Positions 30,572-39,027 of a DNA stretch of 64,000 nucleotides are shown here, piece by piece. The DNA lies in the NCBI RefSeq assembly GCF_042887685.1, contig NZ_JBHVOS010000012.1, forward strand, positions 68,427 through 132,426, given 5' to 3'. Source of the stretch: Oerskovia sp042887685 (GTDB lineage: Bacteria > Actinomycetota > Actinomycetes > Actinomycetales > Cellulomonadaceae). Position numbers and translations under genes: made by a program. The stretch's first letter is position 1. The number at the start of each line of letters is the position of its first letter. Under the pieces are notes generated by a model. It searched no databases. It worked only from the letters and a program-made list of their open reading frames with translations, and was not told where the DNA came from.

Positions 30572-31251
30572 GTGGTCCTCGACTTCTCGGTGCGGTGCGC
30601 CAGGGCGGGGGGTGAGGCGGGGGACTGCGTGGAGGGTGCGAGCACGACGCCCTCGATGCTGCGGACTGCCATGCGCAGCGCGTCGCTGCGCGAGGTGCAG
30701 TCCTCGGTCATGACCGACCAGGCGTTGAACAGCGTCCACCAGACGGTGCGCTGGTCCCACGAGATCGTGAGGGTCCGGTCGAACACGCCGTCCTGCTGCC
30801 CGCGAGCGAACAGGTCGCGGACGGGGGCCTCGGCGGTGTCGCTCTCCTGCCAGAACGCCTCGTCGTCGGCGAGCAGCGGGTCGGCGAACAGCAGCATGTA
30901 CCAGGGGCCCAGGTCGAAGTACTCGATCACGAGGCGGCGCAGCGCGGCGGCGGGGGCGCCGTCGTCGAGCCGTGCGGCGCGGATCGCGGCGCGCGTGCGG
31001 TCGAGGGCCTCGTCACCGACGGCGCGCATCAGGTCGGCACGCTCGGGGAAGTAACGGTGCAGCGTGCTGCGTCCGACCTGCGCGGCCTGGGCGACCTCAC
31101 CGAGCGACGCCGCAGCGTTCGAGCTGAGCACCGAGACCGCGGCGTCGAGGATCGCTCGCCGTGTCCGGGCGCGCGCGCCCGTGGCGGGGGCGTCGTGCGG
31201 AGCGCCGTCGCTCGCCTCGCCCGGTGCGGCGGCGGTGTCGCTTGCTGTCAC
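30568..31251 (-). CDS. TetR-family regulator, divergent from an ABC exporter
   Basis: 227 aa. Helix-turn-helix at about 28-75 (RRAILDAAVSVLSSNAAASLGEVAQAAQVGRSTLHRYFPERADL). C-terminal domain with EYFDLGPWYMLLFADPLLADDEAFW and WTLFNAWSVMTEDCTSR. GTG start at 31251 with a TACGCT -10 box six bases upstream (31263-31258), implying a leaderless mRNA. The divergent ABC transporter at 31322 carries palindromic TGTTCCA/TGGAACA sites around its start, the likely operator. Drug-efflux repressor is the probable role. Confidence 0.9.
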   Translation of the reverse strand: MTASDTAAAPGEASDGAPHDAPATGARARTRRAILDAAVSVLSSNAAASLGEVAQAAQVGRSTLHRYFPERADLMRAVGDEALDRTRAAIRAARLDDGAPAAALRRLVIEYFDLGPWYMLLFADPLLADDEAFWQESDTAEAPVRDLFARGQQDGVFDRTLTISWDQRTVWWTLFNAWSVMTEDCTSRSDALRMAVRSIEGVVLAPSTQSPASPPALAHRTEKSRTT

Positions 31252-31296
31252 GTGCTCAGCGTAGCCGCCATCTCATGGGACGCCTCTTGTCGAAAA

Positions 31297-31322
31297 TGGG
31301 ACACCCGTGTTCCACTGGAACA
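31297..31322. promoter_or_regulatory. TetR-type operator: three TGTTCCA half-sites
   Basis: TGGGACA (31297-31303), TGTTCCA (31308-31314) and TGGAACA (31316-31322). The last two form a perfect 15-bp palindrome with one central base; the first two an imperfect one. The sites run up to the first base of the transporter ATG, so repressor binding would block transcription or its early elongation. Confidence 0.6.
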
Positions 31323-33334
31323 TGGCCGACACCGATCCCGCGCCGACGACCCAGCTGACCCGGCCGACGCCGGCAGCCCAGGCGACCGAGCCCACGCAGG
31401 ACCCGCCGACCGAGCCCAAGGGGCCGCTGCTCCCACGCCTCAAGATCCTCTGGACGTTCGTCACCCCCCACCGCAGGACGCTCGCCGTCGGGCTCGTGCT
31501 GGGCCTCGGGACGACGGCCGCGAGCCTCGCGACCCCCATGGTCATCAAGGCCGTGCTCGACACCCTGGGCACCGGAGCCTCGCTCGTCCCGGCCGTGAGC
31601 CTGCTCGTCGGCCTGCTCGTCGTGGGCCTCGTCCTGGGCATGTGGCAGTGGATCCTGCTCGGCGCGCTCGCCGAGCGCGTCGTGCTCGACGCCCGCACCT
31701 CGATGGTCCGCCGCTTCTTCCGCGCCAAGGTCGGGGCGCTCGGTTCACGCCCCACGGGCGAGCTCGTCACGCGCGTCACCTCTGACACGGTCCTGCTGCG
31801 CGAGGCGGCGTCGTCGAGCATCGTGAGCCTCGTCAACGGCGTCGTGAGCCTGGTCGGCACCGTCGTCCTCATGGCCGTGCTCGACATGGTGCTGCTCGGG
31901 ACCACGCTCGCCGCGATCGTCGTCATCGGCATCCTCGTCGGCCTCCTCATGCCGAGGATCGCCAAGGCCCAGGAGCAGGCGCAGGAGTCGCTCGGCCGGC
32001 TCGGCGGCGTCCTCGAGGGCGGGCTGCGGGCCCTGCGCACCATCAAGGCGAGCCGCGCCGAGGAGCGTCAGATCGACCGCGTCGTCGCCGACGCCCAGGA
32101 CTCGGCGCGCCACAACCTCAAGGCCGTGCGCACCGGGGCCGTCGCGTGGACCATCGCGGGCGGCGGCATCCAGCTCGCGATCATCGTGATCCTCGCGCTC
32201 GGCGCGTGGCGCGTCGACCAGGGGCTCCTCGCGGTCTCGAGCCTCGTCGCGTTCCTGCTCTACGCGTTCCAGATCGTCGACCCCGTCACGACCCTCACCC
32301 AGAACGTCACCGAGCTCCAGGCGGGTATCGCGGCCGCGGGCCGCATCCGCGAGGTCGAGGCCATCGAGGTCGAGGAGCCCGAGCGCACCTCCGGCGCACC
32401 CGGGCGAGACGCTGCGGGGGGCCGCGCGCCGTCGTCGGGCACGAGGACCCCCCTGCCCGACGGCGCCGCGCACCACCCGCCGCACCTCACCCACGCGGAG
32501 GACGAGCCGCCCGTGCTCGCGTTCCAGGACGTCGCCGCGCGCTACCTGCCCGGCGGCGAGCCGGTCGTGCGCGACCTGACGTTCGAGGTGCCGCGACGAG
32601 GGCAGGTCGCGATCGTCGGGCCGTCGGGGGCCGGGAAGACCACGACCTTCTCGCTGCTCCTGCGCTTCCTCCAGCCCGAGTCCGGGACCCTGCTGCTCGA
32701 CGGTCGGCCGTACGCCGACTACACGTTCGACGAGGTGCGCTCACGCATCGCGTACGTCGAGCAGGAGACACCCGTCGTGCCCGGCACGATCCGGGAGAAC
32801 CTCCGGCTCTCCGACCCGGACGCGTCCGAGGACGCCATGTGGGACGCCCTCGCCAAGGTGCGCCTCGACGCCAAGGTGCGCTCGCTCGAGGACGGGCTCG
32901 ACACCTCGCTCGTCGGGACCACCGTCTCGGGCGGCGAACGCCAGCGCGTCGCCCTCGCCCGCGCGGTGCTGCACGCACCCGAGGTCCTGCTGCTCGACGA
33001 GGCCACGGCCCAGGTCGACGGCCTCACCGAGGCCGCGGTCCACACCGTGATCGAGGACCTGTCGCGCGACCGCGCCGTCGTGACGATCGCGCACCGGCTC
33101 TCGACAGTGATCGACGCCGACCTGATTCTCGTCATGGAGGACGGGCGAGTGCGGGCCCGCGGCTCGCACGCCGAGCTGCTCGCGGCGGACGAGCTGTACC
33201 GCGACCTTGTGGCTGCGCTGCGGATCTCGACCGAGGTGCGCACGGACGGAGAGGCGGCCGGCGAGACGTTCGAGGGCGAGGCGGGCGCCGAGCAGGCGGG
33301 GACCGAGGCGCCCTCGGGCGTCGAGGTGCGCTGA
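31322..33334 (+). CDS. ABC exporter, fused membrane and ATPase domains (half transporter)
   Basis: About 670 aa. Six-helix exporter domain (about 40-320; PHRRTLAVGLVLGLGTTAASLATPMVIKAVLD, SRPTGELVTRVTSDTVLLREA), a Pro/Ala-rich linker of about 60 residues, then the nucleotide-binding domain with GPSGAGKTT, YVEQETPVVPGTIRENL, VSGGERQRVALARAVL, LLLDEATAQVD and IAHRLST. Start uncertain: ATG 31322 is preceded too closely by GGAA, and GTG 31307 would put the operator inside the gene. Works as a homodimer or with an unlinked partner. Probable drug or lipid export, repressed by the divergent TetR protein. Confidence 0.9.
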   Translation: MADTDPAPTTQLTRPTPAAQATEPTQDPPTEPKGPLLPRLKILWTFVTPHRRTLAVGLVLGLGTTAASLATPMVIKAVLDTLGTGASLVPAVSLLVGLLVVGLVLGMWQWILLGALAERVVLDARTSMVRRFFRAKVGALGSRPTGELVTRVTSDTVLLREAASSSIVSLVNGVVSLVGTVVLMAVLDMVLLGTTLAAIVVIGILVGLLMPRIAKAQEQAQESLGRLGGVLEGGLRALRTIKASRAEERQIDRVVADAQDSARHNLKAVRTGAVAWTIAGGGIQLAIIVILALGAWRVDQGLLAVSSLVAFLLYAFQIVDPVTTLTQNVTELQAGIAAAGRIREVEAIEVEEPERTSGAPGRDAAGGRAPSSGTRTPLPDGAAHHPPHLTHAEDEPPVLAFQDVAARYLPGGEPVVRDLTFEVPRRGQVAIVGPSGAGKTTTFSLLLRFLQPESGTLLLDGRPYADYTFDEVRSRIAYVEQETPVVPGTIRENLRLSDPDASEDAMWDALAKVRLDAKVRSLEDGLDTSLVGTTVSGGERQRVALARAVLHAPEVLLLDEATAQVDGLTEAAVHTVIEDLSRDRAVVTIAHRLSTVIDADLILVMEDGRVRARGSHAELLAADELYRDLVAALRISTEVRTDGEAAGETFEGEAGAEQAGTEAPSGVEVR

Positions 33335-33353
33335 GGCCCGGGCCGCGCGCCGC

Positions 33354-34241
33354 TCAGCCGAGCTGCGCGAGCCCCTCGACGGCGATCCTCTCGAACGTCG
33401 CGCGGTCGGCCGCGAACTGCGAGCCGGTGATGGGCCAGTGCAGGACGATCTCCGTGATCCCCTGCTCACGGTAGGCGGCCGCGGTCTCGACGAACGCGTC
33501 GACCGAGTCGAGCGGCCGGTCCGGCGTGAACCCCGTCAGGAGGATGCGCTCGATGCCGGCAGGGTCGCGCCCGGCCTCCGCGCACGTCGCCTCGAGACGG
33601 GTGACCTGGGCACTCACGGCGGCGCGCGACGCGGCCGGCGTCCCGTCCTCGCCCACGGCGGCGTCGCCCGTCGTGACCCACGCCTGCCCGTACCGCGCGG
33701 CGAGCCGCAGCCCGCGGGGCCCGGTCGCGGCGATCGCGAACGGGATGCGCGGCGACTGGACCGGGCCGGGGATCGTCCGGGCCTCGTGCGCGCGGTAGTG
33801 CCCCTCGTCGTGCGTGACGACGGGCTCCGTCAGGAGGCGGTCGAGCAGGGCGGTGAAGTCCCGCAGCCGGTCCGCGCGCTCGCGCGCCGACCACCCGTCG
33901 CCGCCCAGGACCGTCGCGTCGAAGCCCGTGGTGCCCGCGCCGAGCCCGAGCGTGATGCGCCCGCCCGACAGGTCGTCCAGCGTCATGAGGTCCTTGGCGA
34001 GCGTCACGGGCTCGCGGAAGTTCGGCGACGTCACGAGCGTCCCGAGCCGCATCCGCTCGGTGACCCCGGCCGCCGCCGCGAGCGTGGGCAGCGCGCCGAA
34101 CCACGGGCCGTCACGGAAGCTGCGCCACGACAGGTGGTCGTACGTGTAGGCCGCGTGGAACCCGAGGTCCTCCGCTCGGCGCCAGACGTCGCGCCCCTCG
34201 GACCAGCGGTAGATCGGCAGGATCACGGTGCTCAGTCGCAT
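33354..34241 (-). CDS. LLM-class (luciferase-like, probably F420-dependent) oxidoreductase
   Basis: 295 aa TIM-barrel. Shows AEDLGFHAAYTYDHLSWR, RMRLGTLVTSPNFREPVTLAKDLMTLDDLSGGRITLGLGAGTTGFD and FAIAATGPRGLRLAARYGQAWVTTGD, the usual LLM blocks. ATG 34241 is six bases after a TAGGGT -10 box (34253-34248), so leaderless; a pentamer/15-mer tandem repeat starts at the expected -35 position. F420 rather than FMN is inferred from the family in actinobacteria. Substrate unknown. Confidence 0.87.
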   Translation of the reverse strand: MRLSTVILPIYRWSEGRDVWRRAEDLGFHAAYTYDHLSWRSFRDGPWFGALPTLAAAAGVTERMRLGTLVTSPNFREPVTLAKDLMTLDDLSGGRITLGLGAGTTGFDATVLGGDGWSARERADRLRDFTALLDRLLTEPVVTHDEGHYRAHEARTIPGPVQSPRIPFAIAATGPRGLRLAARYGQAWVTTGDAAVGEDGTPAASRAAVSAQVTRLEATCAEAGRDPAGIERILLTGFTPDRPLDSVDAFVETAAAYREQGITEIVLHWPITGSQFAADRATFERIAVEGLAQLG

Positions 34242-34270
34242 GGTCCGACCCTACGTGCCCGCGGGCCGCC

Positions 34271-34350
34271 CGGCCCGGCCCGGCCCGGCCCGGCGAGGCC
34301 CGGCCCGGCGAGGCCCGGCCCGGCGAGGCCCGATCCGGCGAGGCCCGGCT
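34271..34350. repeat. Tandem repeat: CGGCC pentamers then four 15-bp units
   Basis: CGGCC repeated four times (34271-34290), then CGGCGAGGCCCGGCC at 34291, 34306, and diverged copies at 34321 and 34336. It lies between two divergent genes and covers the -35 region of the minus-strand oxidoreductase promoter. Such repeats slip easily, so copy number may vary between strains. Confidence 0.85.
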
Positions 34351-34415
34351 CGAACCGGACCGCGGACCTGTGATGTGCTGGTGGCAGTCCCGTCCACGCA
34401 CCACCGGAGGTCCCC

Positions 34416-34997
34416 ATGGCAGTCGTCGTCAACGTGTCCCACCGCTTCCCGCGCACCGGCTCGCGAGCCGAGCAGCTCGCGGTGGTCCGGGGCGACTGGC
34501 CCGTGCCCGAGGTCGACAACCCCGAGGCCTTCGCCGACTCCGACGACGCGCAGGAGCTCCTCGACGCGGCGGACGTGCTGATCGCCGCGGCGGGCAACGA
34601 GGTCGTCGACGTCCAGCGCATCACGGGGCTCCAGGTCGACGAGGGCGGGCACGTGCGCTTCGAGACGGTCGACGAGCCGGTGCTCGTCGGGATGATCGGG
34701 CAGCGTCTGCGGGCGGGTGCCGCCTGGGAGCCGGGCGAGAGCTGGCCCGTGAAGCTCGCCGACGCCGCGGGGGCCGTGAGCGAGTACCTCGAGCTCGTCG
34801 GGGAGCCGGGCCGGGGAGACGGCGAGCCGGCGCGTGTCGACGCACCGGGAGTCCCGGGCGTGGGGGCGGCGGCGGACGACCCTTCCGACGGCCTCGAGCT
34901 CGGCGGGTTCCGCCTGGTCCTGGGCGCCGACGGGAACCTCGTGGTCACGGCGCCGGCGGGCCGCTCGGTGACCGTGCTCGCCGCGCACGAGGGCTGA
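34416..34997 (+). CDS. Hypothetical soluble protein, 193 aa
   Basis: ATG behind ACCGGAGG. N-terminus VVVNVSHRFPRTGSRAEQLAVVRGDWPVPEVDNP, a helix-rich acidic part (DADDAQELLDAADVL-like), FETVDEPVLVGMIGQRL, then an acidic Gly/Pro-rich linker (about 130-155) and a C-terminal beta segment FRLVLGADGNLVVTAPAGRSVTVL. No known family. It sits between two LLM-type oxidoreductase genes but has its own direction and ribosome site. Confidence 0.65.
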   Translation: MAVVVNVSHRFPRTGSRAEQLAVVRGDWPVPEVDNPEAFADSDDAQELLDAADVLIAAAGNEVVDVQRITGLQVDEGGHVRFETVDEPVLVGMIGQRLRAGAAWEPGESWPVKLADAAGAVSEYLELVGEPGRGDGEPARVDAPGVPGVGAAADDPSDGLELGGFRLVLGADGNLVVTAPAGRSVTVLAAHEG

Positions 34998-35055
34998 GCC
35001 GGGGCGTGGGGGAGCGCGACCACGGCACCCTGGGCGGCATGGCAGGGTGGAGGCC

Positions 35056-35985
35056 ATGACGATCGACCTCCGCATCTTCACCGAGCCCCAGCAGGGCGCC
35101 ACCTACGACGACATCCTCGCGGTCGCACGAGCGACGGAAGAGCTCGGCTACGACGCCTTCTTCCGCTCCGACCACTATCTCGTCATGGGGGACGGTGACG
35201 GGCTGCCCGGACCGACCGATGCCTGGACGACGCTCGCGGGTCTCGCCCGCGAGACGAGCCGCATCCGCCTGGGCACGCTCGTGTCGTCGGCGACGTTCCG
35301 GCACCCGGGCGTCCTGGCGATCCAGGTCGCTCAGGTCGACCAGATGTCGGGCGGCCGCGTCGAGCTGGGCCTGGGCGCGGGCTGGTTCCCGCAGGAGCAC
35401 TCGGCGTACGGCATCCCGTTCCCGGCCAAGCGGTTCGGGATCCTCGAGGAGCAGCTCGCGGTGATCACCGGTCTGTGGGAGACGCCCGTGGGGGAGCGGT
35501 TCGACTTCGCGGGCGAGCACTACACGCTCACGGACTCCCCGGCGCTGCCCAAGCCTGCGCAGTCCCGCGTGCCGGTCATCGTGGGCGGGCACGGGCCGCG
35601 TCGCACGCCGGCGCTCGCGGCGCGCTACGCGACCGAGTTCAACGTCGCGTTCCCCGACCCCGGCGTGCTGGGCGACCGCATCGAGAACGTCCGCGTGGTG
35701 TGCCAGGACGCGGGCCGCGACCCCGACGACCTGATCTTCTCGGCGGCGTTCGTGGTGTGCGTGGGCAAGGACGAGGCCGAGTTCCGTCGCCGCGCGGAGG
35801 CGATCGGCCGCGACCCCGAGGAGCTGCGCACGAACGGCATCGCGGGCACTCCCGCGGAGGCCGCGGACAAGCTCGCGGCTGCGAGCGAGCAGGGCGCGAC
35901 GCGCTTCTACCTGCAGGTCCTGGACCTCGCGGACCTCGACCACCTCGAGCTGGTCGCGCGCGAGGTCAGGCCGCAGCTGAGCTGA
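35056..35985 (+). CDS. LLM-class F420-dependent oxidoreductase (TIGR03560-like)
   Basis: 309 aa. IDLRIFTEPQQGATYDDILAVARATEELGYDAFFRSDHYLVMG, then RIRLGTLVSSATFRHPGVLAIQVAQVDQMSGGRVELGLGAGWFPQEHSAYGIPFP, and a VIVGGHGPRRTPALAARYATEFN block: the pattern of actinobacterial F420-dependent LLM enzymes. ATG at 35056 has GGTGGAGG at the right spacing; the GTG nine bases earlier is too close. A perfect hairpin terminates it at 35998. Substrate not determinable. Confidence 0.9.
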   Translation: MTIDLRIFTEPQQGATYDDILAVARATEELGYDAFFRSDHYLVMGDGDGLPGPTDAWTTLAGLARETSRIRLGTLVSSATFRHPGVLAIQVAQVDQMSGGRVELGLGAGWFPQEHSAYGIPFPAKRFGILEEQLAVITGLWETPVGERFDFAGEHYTLTDSPALPKPAQSRVPVIVGGHGPRRTPALAARYATEFNVAFPDPGVLGDRIENVRVVCQDAGRDPDDLIFSAAFVVCVGKDEAEFRRRAEAIGRDPEELRTNGIAGTPAEAADKLAAASEQGATRFYLQVLDLADLDHLELVAREVRPQLS

Positions 35986-35997
35986 CCCCGCCCTCCT

Positions 35998-36048
35998 GCC
36001 CGACGGCGGAGCCCACCTTCTTCCCGAGGGCGCGCTCCGCCGTCGGGC
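35998..36048. terminator. Hairpin with GCCCGACGGCGGAGC stem
   Basis: GCCCGACGGCGGAGC (35998-36012) pairs perfectly with GCTCCGCCGTCGGGC (36034-36048), 13 bp after the oxidoreductase stop. The stem is built from an inverted pair of the window's over-represented decamer. Confidence 0.8.
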
Positions 36049-36205
36049 GTCGTGGGGTGGGTGGTGAGGCGGCCACGGGCCGGGAGCCGGGGCAGGGCTG
36101 TGGGACGGGGCTGTCCACGACGTACCGGTCGGTAACGACGGGGGCGCGCGCGGCAGTACCCTTCCCTTCGGCACTTCACCAAAACTTCACGAACGGAGCC
36201 CCCCC

Positions 36206-37519
36206 ATGGCAGCACTCGGCTGGAAGATCCACGGAGACGGGAAGCGCGTCGAACCCGGCGCCGTGGTCAGCACCGACGAGCGCCTGAGCTGGCCCCGCAC
36301 GATCGGGATCGGCATGCAGCACGTCGTCGCGATGTTCGGTGCGACGTTCCTCGTCCCGCTCCTGACGGGCTTCTCACCCGCGACGACGCTGTTCTTCTCC
36401 GCGATCGGGACCATCGGGTTCCTGCTCATCACGCGCAACAGGCTCCCCAGCTACCTCGGGTCGAGCTTCGCGTTCATCGCTCCCATCACCGCCGCGACCG
36501 CCTCCGGGGGGCAGTCGGTCGCCGTCGGCGGGATCCTGGTGACCGGTGTCGTGCTCGCACTCATCGGTGTCGTGGTGCACTTCGCGGGACCGCGCTGGAT
36601 CGACATCACGATGCCGCCCATCGTGACCGGCACGATCGTCGCGCTCATCGGCCTCAACCTCGCGCCCGCGGCGTGGAACAACTTCAAGCAGTTCCCCGTC
36701 ACGGCCGTCATCACGCTGGCCTCGATCATCCTCATCACGGTGCTCTTCAAGGGCATCGTCGGGCGCCTCGCGATCCTGCTCGGCGTGATCGTCGGGTACG
36801 TCGTCGCGACGATCCGCAGCGAGGTCGACTTCACGCCCGTCGCCAAGGCCGCCTGGTTCGGCCTGCCCGAGTTCGTGACCCCCACGTTCGACGTCGCCGT
36901 CCTCGGCCTGTTCGTCCCGGTCGTGCTCGTGCTCGTCGCGGAGAACGTCGGCCACGTGAAGTCCGTCGCAGCCATGACGGGCAAGAACCTCGACGACCTC
37001 ACGGGCCGCGCGCTCTTCGCCGACGGCCTCGCGACGACGTTCGCGGGCATCGGCGGCGGCTCGGGCACCACGACGTACGCCGAGAACATCGGCGTCATGG
37101 CGGCCACCCGCGTCTACTCGACCGCGGCCTACTGGGTCGCGGGCGCCACGGCCCTGCTGCTGAGCATGTCGCCCAAGTTCGGGGCGCTCATCGCGACGAT
37201 CCCCGCAGGTGTCCTCGGCGGCGCGACGACCATGCTCTACGGCATGATCGGCATCCTCGGTGCGCGCATCTGGGTGCAGAACAAGGTCGACTTCTCCGAC
37301 CCGGTCAACCTGACCACGGCGGCCGTCCCGCTCATCGTCGGCATCGCGAACTTCACGTGGGTCGTCGGCGACGTGACGTTCGAGGGCATCGCCCTGGGCA
37401 CCGCGTCGGCGCTCGTGATCTACCACGTCATGCGCAACATCGCGCGGTGGCGCGGGACGTCCCAGGAGCCCGCGAGCCCGGCATCGGTGCCGGGTGGCAC
37501 GGAGGTGGCGGAGCGCTGA
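36206..37519 (+). CDS. uraA: Uracil permease (nucleobase:cation symporter-2 family)
   Basis: 437 aa, about 12-14 helices. Starts MAALGWKIHGDGKRVEPGAVV; then IGIGMQHVVAMFGATFLVPLLTGF, SYLGSSFAFIAP, the substrate/proton loop VLVLVAENVGHVKSV and the signature GIGGGSGTTTYAENIGVMAATRVYSTAAYW, which includes the NCS2 motif. ATG with AACGGAG upstream. It imports uracil for pyrimidine salvage; xanthine transporters of the same family are less likely because of the AENxGH and TTTYAENIGV residues. Single-gene unit between hairpins. Confidence 0.92.
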   Translation: MAALGWKIHGDGKRVEPGAVVSTDERLSWPRTIGIGMQHVVAMFGATFLVPLLTGFSPATTLFFSAIGTIGFLLITRNRLPSYLGSSFAFIAPITAATASGGQSVAVGGILVTGVVLALIGVVVHFAGPRWIDITMPPIVTGTIVALIGLNLAPAAWNNFKQFPVTAVITLASIILITVLFKGIVGRLAILLGVIVGYVVATIRSEVDFTPVAKAAWFGLPEFVTPTFDVAVLGLFVPVVLVLVAENVGHVKSVAAMTGKNLDDLTGRALFADGLATTFAGIGGGSGTTTYAENIGVMAATRVYSTAAYWVAGATALLLSMSPKFGALIATIPAGVLGGATTMLYGMIGILGARIWVQNKVDFSDPVNLTTAAVPLIVGIANFTWVVGDVTFEGIALGTASALVIYHVMRNIARWRGTSQEPASPASVPGGTEVAER

Positions 37520-37531
37520 CCCTCGTGCCGC

Positions 37532-37575
37532 CCCGAGGTCGGTCAGGCGAGGTCTGCGACCTGCCCGACCTCGGG
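37532..37575. terminator. Bidirectional hairpin between uracil permease and GNAT genes
   Basis: CCCGAGGTCGG (37532-37542) / CCGACCTCGGG (37565-37575) with an inner AGGTC / GACCT stem. Lies between convergent stops. Confidence 0.65.
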
Positions 37576-37600
37576 TCCGGCTCCCGGAGACCGGGCGGCT

Positions 37601-38209
37601 CTAGAGCTTGAGCCCCAGCACGTAGCCCTCGTCCGTCGGGACCCGCTCGAGGCCGAGGTGCTCGTAGAAGCCGATCGCCGACGTGTTCGTCTCCGAGACC
37701 CCCAGGTGGACCCCCTGGACACCGCGCTCCCGGAGCGTGTCGAAGAACACCTCGAGCAGCCGGCGCCCGTTGCCGCCGCCCTGGGCCGCGGGCAGCAGGT
37801 CCACGTGGAGGTGCGCGGGGAACAGGTCGAGCACCGCACGGTCCGCAGTCGACGGCCGGTGCAGGGCGTGCACCAGGCAGGCGTCGTCGGTGTCCGACGC
37901 GAACGAGCCCTCCGGGTAGCGGGTGCGCAGGCCCGGCCACCAGTCCCGCTCGCAGCGTTCCTCGAACACCGCGGTGTCCACCGTGCCCACGACGTACCCG
38001 AGCGCGCCCGACCCGTCGTCGACCACGAACGCGAGGTCCGGCTCGAACGCCAGGTACGCCCCGAGGTAGATCTCGCCGAGCAACCGGGGGTCGCGATACC
38101 TCGCCGTGGCGTCACCACCGTCGGCACCGGTCCGCAGGCAGATGTCGTACAGGCGGTCGACCTCGCGGGGGTCGGTCGTGCGAGCAGGGCGGATCGGGAG
38201 GGAGACCAT
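37601..38209 (-). CDS. GNAT-family N-acetyltransferase (OGA C-terminal-like)
   Basis: 202 aa. IRPARTTDPREVDRLYDICLRTG, then DLAFVVDDGSGALGYVVGTVDTAVFEERCERDWWPGLR and HLHVDLLPAAQGGGNGRRLLEVFFDTL, FGxxxTNTSAIGFYEHLGL-like end. The long insertion DWWPGLRTRYP resembles acetyltransferases related to the C-terminal domain of protein O-GlcNAcases. The acetyl-CoA binding segment has Q-G-G-G-N-G-R. A TACTGT -10 box lies at 38263-38258. Substrate unknown. Confidence 0.87.
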   Translation of the reverse strand: MVSLPIRPARTTDPREVDRLYDICLRTGADGGDATARYRDPRLLGEIYLGAYLAFEPDLAFVVDDGSGALGYVVGTVDTAVFEERCERDWWPGLRTRYPEGSFASDTDDACLVHALHRPSTADRAVLDLFPAHLHVDLLPAAQGGGNGRRLLEVFFDTLRERGVQGVHLGVSETNTSAIGFYEHLGLERVPTDEGYVLGLKL

Positions 38210-38313
38210 CGTGTGCCGGACCGTTCGAGAGCAGGGAGAAGAGGCGCCGCGCCCAGACAGTAGTCGCGAACCCGTCTCAGGGCCACCGGTCGAGCAGGCG
38301 GCCGCAGAGTGCG

Positions 38314-39018
38314 TCAGCCTCCGACGGCGGGGGCCTCGTCGGCAGGGGCGACGTCAGCGGGAGCCTCTTCGGCGGGCGGGGCCGGCGGGACGTAGGCCGC
38401 CTGCGGCGTGATGGTCTCGACCCCGACGCACTTCGCCGGGTCCACCAGCGGCACCACCGGGTCGATCACGACGAGCTCCTCGTCCACGAGGTTCACGAAG
38501 TTCTCGCCCAGCACGAGGTCGACGCTCGCGTCGGGCCGGTCGTCGAGGACGAGCACCGGGTCCTGGTAGTGGGCGGCGAGCGTGTACGCCTGGGCGATCC
38601 CGGTCACGCCGAACGAGATCTGGGTGCTGCGCTGCGTCGTGTTCTTCCCCTCAGGGGTCTGCAGGTCCCCGACCGTGGCGACGGTGAATCCGCGGCTCTC
38701 GAGGATCTGCTCGTTGGCAGCGGCCATCCCACCCTTGCCCGAGGCGTTGAAGATCCGGACCTGCACCTCGCCGTAGGGGACGGGCAAGGTGCCCTCGGCG
38801 AGGCAGGGGGCCTTCACGTCGGCGATCGCGTCGTCCACCTTGGGCGAGCTGAAGGTACGGTCGAACGGCGGCTCGACGGCACCCGTGTAGACGGCGAGGG
38901 CACCGATGCCGGTGATCGCCAGGAAGGCGACGAGCAGCCCGAAGACCACGGCCTGCCGCTCGTGCATGTGCCGTCGACGGACGGATCGAGAGGGATCGGA
39001 GCCGGGCTGCGTGGTCAC
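38314..39018 (-). CDS. LytR C-terminal-domain membrane protein
   Basis: 234 aa. A short basic cytoplasmic head (RSVRRRHMHERQ), one helix AVVFGLLVAFLAITGIGALAVYTG, then an extracellular LytR_C domain: VQVRIFNASGKGGMAAANEQILESRGFTVATVGD, and VLVLDDRPDASVDLVLGENFV. The tail is Pro/Ala/Glu-rich and probably spans the wall. GTG start at 39018 is six bases after a TAGGTT -10 box (39030-39025), which lies inside the end of the upstream gene. LytR_C domains accompany cell-wall glycopolymer ligases. It lies next to the 103-aa conserved gene, a pairing common in actinobacteria. Confidence 0.88.
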   Translation of the reverse strand: MTTQPGSDPSRSVRRRHMHERQAVVFGLLVAFLAITGIGALAVYTGAVEPPFDRTFSSPKVDDAIADVKAPCLAEGTLPVPYGEVQVRIFNASGKGGMAAANEQILESRGFTVATVGDLQTPEGKNTTQRSTQISFGVTGIAQAYTLAAHYQDPVLVLDDRPDASVDLVLGENFVNLVDEELVVIDPVVPLVDPAKCVGVETITPQAAYVPPAPPAEEAPADVAPADEAPAVGG

Positions 39019-39027
39019 GCCAGAAAC

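Noticed and set aside
34271..34350. CRISPR array
   Set aside because: Units are contiguous 5- and 15-bp tandem repeats without spacers.
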